Under the pieces are notes generated by a model. The model ran no database searches and had not been told where the DNA came from. It was given only the letters and a program-made list of their open reading frames with translations. Positions 56,707 through 64,000 of a stretch of 64,000 nucleotides of DNA are shown here, one piece after another. Each line of letters begins with the position of its first letter. Within the stretch, counting starts at the first letter, position 1. The position numbers were made by a program, and so were the translations under genes. This DNA is from Tricholoma matsutake (Eukaryota; Basidiomycota; Agaricomycetes; Agaricales; Tricholomataceae): the NCBI GenBank assembly GCA_026075535.2, contig AP026542.1:6262001-6326000 (forward strand), in the 5' to 3' direction.

Positions 56707-59700
56707 TTATGCCTCGACTTCCAGGTGAGAAAATATTACGTCTGTCCCCTCTGTGAAATTTTGGTAAGGCCAGAATCTCATCCCCTCATACACCATTCTC
56801 ACAATGCAACGCGGAGCATTCAGATTGCGTTTAAAGAATTGGGTGATTGCATTACACGCTCGCTTACAATTCTCTTTGGGTTCCCACAAATTATTTTCGT
56901 TGGTATAGTTTTTCCACTTTATTAAGAACTCCAATTTGTTCGGTCGAAGACATGAGTCTAGAATTTCTTCAACTATGTATTCTGGAGCACCTTCTACTAT
57001 TATCGGAGGTTGCGGAGTAGTTTGTTGGCCAGGAATAGTGGGCGGGCGGTAAGGGCATAGGCAGGATACATTAATCTTGGGATCAATCTTGAATGATCGG
57101 GGTAATTTTAGCACTACCGCATTAGGCAAGATTACTTTAGAGATCGCATATGGGCCAACTTGTTTTTCCGTAAGTTTCCTTGAAGGTCGTGGAATATTCA
57201 GGTCCTTGGTACTTAGCCATACCAAGTCACCAACTTTGTACTCTGGAGCGCGTGCTCGAGTACGATCCGCATGTCGCATCATGTCATCATGTGCTTTCTT
57301 CAATGCTGCCTCTGCTTCCTCTTGTACCTTTTGCATCTTAGATACAAAGTCTTCTACCAACTGTACTTTGACTTCCCTTCTGGGTTCTACTCCCATGCGA
57401 GGATGATATCCATAATTCGCAAAAAAGGGTGACATACAAGTAGCCAAATGGAATTTGTTATTGTGGGAAAATTCAGCAATTGCCAACCATTCGGGCCAGT
57501 CGGTTTGTCGGTAGTTGACAAACATACGTAGGTACTGCTCCAACTCCTGATTCATTCTCTCTGTCTGCCCATCAGTCTGCGGGTGATATGCCGTAGATAA
57601 TTTAGTTTGAATTCCCAATATGTTGTTTAGTTCTCGCATAAATGCAGAAGCAAATTGTGGTCCGCGATTGGAGATAACGGTATCGGGTAACCCATGTAAC
57701 CACCATACCTGATTTAGATAGAGGCATGCCAAGCCCAATGATGAGGTTTCTGTAGTAGTAGGAATAATATGGACCTCCTTTGTAAAGCGGTCGCATACTA
57801 CGAATATTGCATCATACCCTTGAGCCTCAGGTAATCCGGTAATAAAATCCACAGATATATCTCACCACAGCGCGTTAGGTATAGGGTTCGGCATTAATTT
57901 TCCTGCAGGTTTCTCTGGAAATTTCTTCCCCCTCATGCACGTATCACATCCATCCACATACCCCAACACATACTTTGAAATTCTGGGCCACCAATAATTT
58001 CTCATTACTAATTCCAATGTCTTCCATCTTCCTGGGTGTCCAGCAATTGGCGTATTGTGATGTAACCGGATGATCTCCCTTCGCAAATCCTGATCCTTTG
58101 GTACATACACTTTTCCTCGAAACAACACCAACCCTTGTTCCTCAGCCCACTCATCTCCTTTGATATTACCTTTCTTCTCTCCCTTCAGAGCTTTCACGGC
58201 TTCCACTACTTCATCGTCCATTTCCGAACATTGTCTAATTTTAGACAACATTTCCGTTTCCGAGCTATCTATTAATAGATGCCCTTGACGCATAGTGCAA
58301 ATGCGAAAGTATTCGGGTTTGAGTAAGGTAACATTTTTATTGTCCTCCTCCACCCCCCTTTTATGATCAATACATCTGAATAATGCATCTGCTTTCCTCA
58401 TTAAGCTTCCCACTTTGTGGACCAAGTGAAAATTGAAACGCAATAGGAATAGTGCCCAACGCACTTGCCAGCGATTAAGCTTTTTAGTGGACATGAAGTA
58501 TTGCAGATTTTGATGATCCGTCCAGATCTCAATCTGATGCGTACATCCCTCCAAATAATGCCTCCACGCCTCCAATGCTCGTATTATCCCCAACATCTCT
58601 TTGTCATGCACATCATAATTCCTCTCCACATCATTCAACCCTTTTGACAAGTATGTACAAGGATGCCATTTGTCATCTTCACACAGCATTGATAATACTG
58701 CTCCAGTAGCAAAATCGGATGCATCAGATTCCACTCGCAAAGGGCATGTGAAATCTACTGGGGCTAATATTAGTCCCTCCACAAACTTCCTCTTCAACTC
58801 CTCAAACACTGTCTGCTGCTGCTCTCCCCACCTCCATACTACTCCCTTTCACGTAAGGTTATGTAAGGGTGCAGCAATTTTAGAAAAATTGTGCACAAAG
58901 TGACGATAATAATTTGTGAGTCCCAAGAAGGCTTGAACCTCCTTGACATGGGTGGGCGCAGGCCAATCTGTGATCGCCTGTACCTTGATCGGATCCATTT
59001 TGATCCCGTCAGGGCCGATCAATAATCCTAGGAACTCAATCTCGCTTGCCCCAAACACACACTTCTCTGGTTTCAAAAATAGATCATTCTCCGCCAACCT
59101 CCATAACACCTCCTGTACTATTGCCTCATGATTTTCTTCATCCTCTGTGAATATCAGAATGTCGTCAATAAATATTATTACCACGCCTTTGTCTATTACG
59201 TCCTTGAAAATGTTGTTCATCATATTTTGAAAGGTCGGGGGACTATTAGTCATCCCAAAAAACATGACAAGCAGCTCGAAGGATCCTCGATGCATGGCAA
59301 ATGCAGCCTTCCACTCATCTCCTTTCTTTATTCGTACATTGTTGTATCCCCATCATAAATCCAATTTTGTAAAGACCTTGGCTTTTCCCACCTTGTCAAT
59401 TATTTCTGAGATCAACGGCAGGGGGTACGTGTTCTTCACTGTCCACTCATTCAAATACCTATAATCTGTACACATCCTCTTCCTTTGGTCTTTCTTTGGC
59501 ATGAAGAATATTGGTGACATCTGTGGTGATTTCAAAGGTCGTATGTATCCTTTGCGCAATTGCTCCTTCAGGAATGCATCCACTTCTTCTTGTTCCATCA
59601 GAGATAACGGATATACCTTCGACTTCTTCGGCACAAACCCTGGCTTCATCTCAATTGCATGATCCCATGGCTTCCGCACTGGCATTCGCTCAGACTCCTT

Positions 59701-60555
59701 CTGGAACACTGACAGATATTCATGATACACTTTTGGCACCCACTCCTCCACTGGCTTCTCCACCTTCACGATATTCTTGTCCCATGACTGTCCTCCACGA
59801 ATTGTTCTAAAGGTTTGCTTCTGCTCTTCTTTCTCGATCATGATTGGAACTTCCCCATTTGGCATTTCCTCATCCTCCACTTCCTCCATTGTAACAGAAT
59901 ACTTTCTCGGACATTCTTTCTCTTTCTTTTTCCTTTTTTCCTTCTTCATCTTCCTCCCATACACATTACATTCCTTAGGACAACAAGTCATTTGTACTTT
60001 CCCAGTTTTCCAATCAATTTCGGGATTATGCTTCCGTAACCATGGACATCCTATTATTAGATTGGTTTTCCCAAGATCGCACACTTCGAATACGGCTCGC
60101 TCCTGATGCTCCTGATACTTTAGTACCATAGTCACCTGCTCCTTGATAGTTCCTCCATGATTGACTGTTCCGTCAATATTGTACACCATTATAGGTTGCA
60201 CCAGCTTGCGTGTGTTAATACCATTTCCGGTAATTAAGGATCGATTAATAAATAATCCTGTAGCACCACTATCAAGCAATGCTTCCACATCAATAGCTGC
60301 ATGCATGTCCACTGTCTTCAATCCCACAGTCAAGGTGATTTCGGGTTCTACTCACGTAGAGCAAATAAAGAATTTAGGGGATTTCGGAAATGACGCATGA
60401 AAATTGTCACGTGATTGACAACAGTTGTACTCCTTTTTGTCATGTGATTCAAAATGGTTATACTCCTCCTCGATTTCCTTTTCTGATTTACTCTGGGTTT
60501 CCTCAGATACTAATACATTGTAACGATTCTGGGTCACCAATGGGGAAACCTTCAC
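56707..60555 (-). pseudogene. Element B pol polyprotein
   Basis: A single frame contains canonical protease LLDSGATGLFI (near 60280), RT (KRMCTDYRYLNEWTVKNTYP, FFGMTNSPPTFQNMMN, FIDDILIFTED), RNase H (VESDASDFATGAVLSM, IWTDHQNLQYFM), integrase zinc finger (HHNTPIAGHPGRWKTLELVM, CDTCMRGKK), core (VDFITGLPEAQGYDAIFVVC, STAYHPQTDGQTERMNQELE) and a C-terminal chromodomain (EYIVEEILDSCLRPNKLEFL, IKWKNYTNENNLWEP). In-frame TGA codons interrupt it near 60352, 59354, 58857 and 57868. Pol is offset by -1 from gag. Otherwise it is nearly intact. Confidence 0.92.
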
Positions 60556-61650
60556 TGGGACTCTTCCACAAAATTCTTCTGCTTGCCTTCCTCTGGCTTC
60601 ACTTCCTCGATTGTAGCTTCCCTAATCTTTCTTTTCTGCCTACAATTCCTAGAAATGTGTCCTAACTGCCCACAGTTAAAACATTTAAGTGGGGCTTGTC
60701 TCCCTGCTTGATCAACCTCCATTGCCTCTGCTGGTGCTGCTGACTCCATAACTATAGGTGTCACTGCCATGGCCGGTGGCTGTGCCCTTGGAGCTTGCGC
60801 CTGAGGCACCTTTCCTTTCTCGGACTTTCCTCCAGATGACTTTCCAAATTTACTACTTCCGTACATCAACTTTGACTCCATCTGTTCCTGCCGATATTGC
60901 CGGTCAAGGCGCATTGCCCAATTATACCACTCGTCCAACTTCTCTGGCATAGAAGGTAGTCAGTAGATAGACTTGAATAAGGAGGGATTTAATCCTGCTT
61001 TCAAAAACTCTACCAACGTGGCTTCTCCCATGTCTGTTTGCAAAGCTTCTGCTTTGAACTGCAAAATAAATTCATCCGCCGTTAGGGAACCTTGGCGCAT
61101 GGTTTTTAATTTTGCATTGGCTGTCGCCTTTGGATTAGGGTCTCCAAACTGTGCCTCCAATCTCTCCAGAAATTCCTTGAAGGTTGCAAATGGTTTATTT
61201 CCTGCGGCAATTTGATTAATAGCCTTGTTTCTCCAGAACTGTGCTTTCCCCCCCTGAATGTATGAGAGAGCAAACATAATCCTAGACTTGGCTGTACGAA
61301 ACTCGGGCTTCCTTCCATGGATGTACAATACTATAGAGCTGATGAAGGATTTTGTATTTTCCATGGTACCGTCAAAGATTTGTGGGGGCGTGTACTTAGG
61401 TAAGCACAGTTTTCCATTTCCGGATTTCTCCACCGTCTCATCCTCCTGCGATACCCACTCCACCATCTCCTCCATCTCATCATCTCTTTCTCCTATTGTC
61501 TCTGGCTGTACTTCCGCTTGTCTGGGCTGTGATGCTGCCAATACTGACACTAATTGCGACATTTGTGCTGTGAGCGCATCAATTTTTTGCCTCTAGTGCT
61601 GGTATGGGAACAGGATTAGGACCGGGATTAGAAGTTGAAGGTTCAGACAT
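60552..61650 (-). pseudogene. Element B gag with CCHC zinc knuckle
   Basis: It starts at ATG 61650. A one-base shift near 61596 separates the first about 20 residues from the main frame (QPETIGERDDEMEEMVEWVS, capsid FKEFLERLEAQFGDPNPKAT). A TGA at about 60960 interrupts between LFKSIY and MPEKLDEWYNWAMRLDRQYR. Near the end is a canonical knuckle CFNCGQLGHISRNC (C-x2-C-x4-H-x4-C), followed by a basic stretch. Confidence 0.88.
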
Positions 61651-62127
61651 AATTGTAGAATCTGTGATGAATCACTTCTTCGACAAATTCAAAATTTTTT
61701 CTTCGAGACCTCTCCAAGTGTTTATGGGTCACGTGATAAGGTTTGTCAATCGTTTGTCGTTTGTCAGGCGCCTATTTTGACACTTTGGATCAATAACCCT
61801 TCCAACAGTGCCTGATCTCGGAGATATCACTGAATTCGGCTTGTAACTAAAATAGTCGTCCGAATAGAGTAATGTAAATCGTAACTAAACCAGATCCGAT
61901 CAGTTGTCTGGTTGCAGCTGTCCTAATGACGAGTGCTGCCTCTCAATCACTGGCGGTCGCAATGTAAGGCGAGGCCTGGCATTGGCTTATGAAAGAAAAG
62001 GTAGATTATGTATATACAAGTACTTCCAGCTCGTGCCGAAAGGATGAGTAATCAGATGTGGCATGGTGAAACAATGACGTATGTGCAAGTAAGAGAAGGT
62101 GCACTGATATGGGTAGTTGTGTTCTTC
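61651..62127 (-). other. Element B 5' leader with self-priming site
   Basis: This 477-bp leader lies between gag and the 5' LTR. Starting two bases inside the LTR border is AGAACACAACTA (minus strand, 62125-62114), complementary to an LTR segment. No tRNA-like TGG primer site is seen. Confidence 0.7.
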
Positions 62128-62375
62128 TGTTAGGGCGACACCCACTATCTGCTAGCTAAGACCGTGCGGGTTCTCTCTACAAGAAGGGGGCGGGATCCGT
62201 GCTCGTGATGGGGGAATTGATGGTTTTGATGCAAGGGGTTATTAATAGGTGAGTTTGTTGAGATAGGCCTTTCACACCAAAAATGTAGGTGGAATACCTA
62301 AGAGAACACAACTAGGGTCCCCTAGGCGTGTATTTAGGGTTTATATACTATGTTACATATATTGTACATTGTTGT
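62128..62375 (-). repeat. 5' LTR of element B (truncated by C) with promoter
   Basis: The minus-strand TATATAAA (62347-62340) lies 33 nt before TAGTTGTGTTCT (62314-62303), the predicted RNA start. The copy is cut at 62375 by TGTTACAA of element C. Confidence 0.75.
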
Positions 62376-62470
62376 TGTTACAATTTTCCTTGTAACTCAT
62401 GGAACCCGACGCACCCGACAATCCCCTCCAGACAGGAGGCACCCCTTGATTCATGCCTAGGACATGTCCT

Positions 62471-62797
62471 TGACATCAGACACACACATGACGCATGCCG
62501 ACTGCATGCATTCGATCCCCTTCCCGTGGAAGGCACCCTTGACGCATGGTGACTCCATGCACCCGAACCCACTCCCACACATGCTGTGATATGACAGCCC
62601 CCTGACATGAGGTCCATGACATCAGACTCTCACGATCGACATGCTGCGCCGCAGCATGTCCTTGACATCGGATCCTTGACATCGGATCCATGACATCGGA
62701 CACCTCATGCTAGGCATGAGGCTTATCTCTTATTGTTTCCTGACATGCTGTGCCACAGCACTCCGTGACATCGGATGCCTCATGCAAGGCATGAGGC
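62471..62797. repeat. Decamer array and hairpins in LTR region of element C
   Basis: TGACATC(A/G)GA occurs at 62471, 62617, 62663, 62677, 62691 and 62766. Interspersed are inverted repeats GACATGCTGC/GCAGCATGTC (62638-62660), CCTCATGC/GCATGAGG (62703-62721) and GCCTCATGC/GCATGAGGC (62777-62797), each with a 3-nt loop. Confidence 0.85.
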
Positions 62798-63451
62798 CTA
62801 TTGTTTCTATTCTTACTTGATATGCATCTATCTTTCTGATTGGACGATAAGGACCTCCCTCGTAGTATAAGTACTGCAACTCATAGTAGGGATGTCCTTA
62901 GTTTAGATCTAGGCAATTAACAGCCTTAACTTGTGAACTCGCAAACTTACTCGAAACCACTAAGGAAGCCCCTTAGTGCGTGAACCTGAACAACTCTACG
63001 CAGAAGGCCTGCTAGAGTGCACTATCTCTCTTATGTCAGATGCTCCAAGTAAGACTAGTGCTGAATGACTTGTCGAGGAAGCACCTCATCAAATGACATT
63101 GACTAGATTGAGTGGTTGAGGCCTTGCCCTTAACATAAGATCTAAACTATCTGCTAGCCCACCTACCTAGGTGTAGGCAACACATCTTGATACACACCAC
63201 AGCGACCTGGGTCCAGACAAACCCCAGACCGACCACCAAGAGAAGCAGAACCACAGCCAGGTTCATCTTGGTACCGATACAACGGAAGACTAGTCCATTA
63301 CTTGACCCCAGCACAGCGTTGGTTCTATGGATCAACCAACAGACAACGAGGAGATTTCCTCACTGACAAAGACTTTGAACAACCGCACACACCCCCACCC
63401 GAAACATCCACCCGCTTCTTAACAGACGAAACCGATGACCTCTATAACGAG

Positions 63452-64000
63452 ATGTCTGAACCCGCAACCGCACCGATGACGTCCGTGAAGGACATTCGAA
63501 TCCGATCACCAACAGACTTCTCAGGAGAGCGGACCAAGACTGCCAAGTTCCTGCAGGAGATAGACCTGTACCTGTGAATCAATGACCAGGTCTATGACAC
63601 AAACGACAAGAAGATTATCTTCATGCTGTCCTTCATGAATGGAGGGACAGCAGCTGCCTGGGCGCAGGCATTCGTCAACCAACACCAGTCTGAGGGACTC
63701 GGTGAATACGCAGACTTCCGACAGAAGGTCTTAGAGGCCTTCTCGCCAATCGATGACGCCGGAACAGCAAAGACAGAGATCAAGAATCTCAAGCAAGGTT
63801 CAGGGAACCTTGAAGAATATGTGGCGAACTTCCGCATCCTGAAAGACAGGACGGGAATCACAGAAGATGCAGCCATGATTGAGTACTTCATGGATGGACT
63901 GCATCCCGAATTACTGAAGAGGGTACACACAATGGAGACAGTGCCCAACACGCTCGAAGGCTGGATAAAGGCAGCTTTGAAATACGAAGGCCAATGGAAA
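63452..64000 (+). pseudogene. Element C gag (partial at window end)
   Basis: From ATG 63452 the frame gives a retrotransposon gag domain: IRSPTDFSGERTKTAKFLQE, FMLSFMNGGTAAAWAQAFVN, LKQGSGNLEEYVANFRIL and AAMIEYFMDGLHPELLKRVH. One TGA at 63575-63577 interrupts it between YL and INDQVYD, where Arg (CGA) is plausible. The frame is still open at the last base of the window. Confidence 0.85.

Larger units (their letters stand above)
56294..62375 (-). mobile_element. Ty3/gypsy chromovirus B (Tf1/sushi-like), minus strand
   Basis: On the minus strand: 5' LTR (62375-62128, truncated at its outer end), leader, gag (61650-60552), pol (about 60555-56707), polypurine tract AAAAGGGGGG (56709-56700) and 3' LTR (56695-56294, TGTTAGG...CCTAACA, 402 bp). 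Pol order is protease, RT, RNase H, integrase, chromodomain. B sits in the 3' LTR of A and its own 5' LTR is cut by C, so it is younger than A and older than C. All frame breaks but one are TGA. Confidence 0.92.
62376..64000 (+). mobile_element. LTR retrotransposon C (5' part, runs off the window)
   Basis: The putative LTR starts TGTTACAA at 62376, directly at the break in B's LTR, and has an inverted repeat GTTACAA / TTGTAAC within its first 21 bases. The LTR's 3' border is not identified (somewhere near 62.9-63.25 kb) because the second LTR is outside. A gag frame follows. Target duplication cannot be checked. Confidence 0.7.

Noticed and set aside
57077..57406. Plus-strand frames across element B
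   Set aside because: These are shadows of B's minus-strand pol, which has all retroviral motifs in order.
62128..62375. Solo LTR unrelated to B
   Set aside because: It matches B's 3' LTR in the same orientation, sits at the expected end of the element beyond gag, and its truncation coincides with a TG-starting sequence, so it is B's 5' LTR.
1..64000. Bacterial-type features such as operons, CRISPR arrays or ribosome binding sites
   Set aside because: Spliced eukaryotic genes, ribosomal protein uS2 of 40S type, TIM17 and RAD9 show that this is fungal nuclear DNA; no regularly spaced short repeat array with unique spacers was seen.

Overview
This window is nuclear DNA of a filamentous basidiomycete, most likely an agaricomycete. 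The genes are split by many short introns (about 45-60 bp). They include families typical of that group: a PH-domain/coiled-coil protein, an F-box/LRR protein, a DUF1771-Smr protein, a division-1 chitin synthase and a zf-4CXXC_R1 (CDCA7-type) protein. The repeats are Ty3/gypsy chromoviruses. I read no rRNA, tRNA or CRISPR signal. Gene models were built by hand by joining exons at GT-AG or GC-AG junctions that keep the frame and restore family motifs.

Region 1 (1 to about 36.5 kb) is compact host DNA with sixteen recognisable genes and one orphan zinc-finger gene. In order these are an AlkB-like dioxygenase (5' end unresolved), PH-domain protein, RAD9, F-box protein, BLI-3-like flavin-fold protein, TIM17, CDCA7-type zinc finger, SWS1/ZSWIM7, TRM11, FLVCR-like MFS transporter, WBP4/FBP21-like splicing factor, DUF1771-Smr protein, chitin synthase, R3H-associated protein, orphan C2H2 protein, Zn2Cys6 transcription factor, AFI1-like polarity protein and ribosomal protein uS2 (RPS0). 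Many pairs are divergent with only 90-155 bp between start codons (PH/RAD9, TIM17/CDCA7-type, SWS1/TRM11, Smr/chitin synthase). RAD9 (9-1-1 clamp) and SWS1 (Shu-type recombination partner) both act in genome maintenance.

Region 2 (about 36.9 kb to the end) is a nest of transposable elements. A decayed gene remnant is cut by gypsy element A (5' LTR 37698-37911, 3' LTR from 56174). A is itself split by a TA-flanked MITE (38824-39015), by gypsy element D (41106-53156, 5-bp TSD TAAGG) and by an undefined insert near 54.2-55.0 kb. D is split by a TIR element F (42037-44643) and by a non-autonomous LTR element E (48560-52439). A's 3' LTR is cut by chromovirus B on the minus strand (56294 to about 62375). 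B's outer LTR is cut by element C, which runs off the window. The order of nesting gives relative ages.

Main observations for a second look: (1) element B has a Tf1-type self-priming arrangement, with a 12-nt LTR segment 33 nt downstream of a TATA box that is perfectly complementary to the primer-binding position; (2) the element reading frames are otherwise long and open, but are broken almost only by TGA where CGA (Arg) is expected, a CpG-deamination or RIP-like signature; (3) five host introns use GC-AG ends; (4) the LTRs carry palindromes near their tips, and A and D have oligo-T where a tRNA primer site should be.
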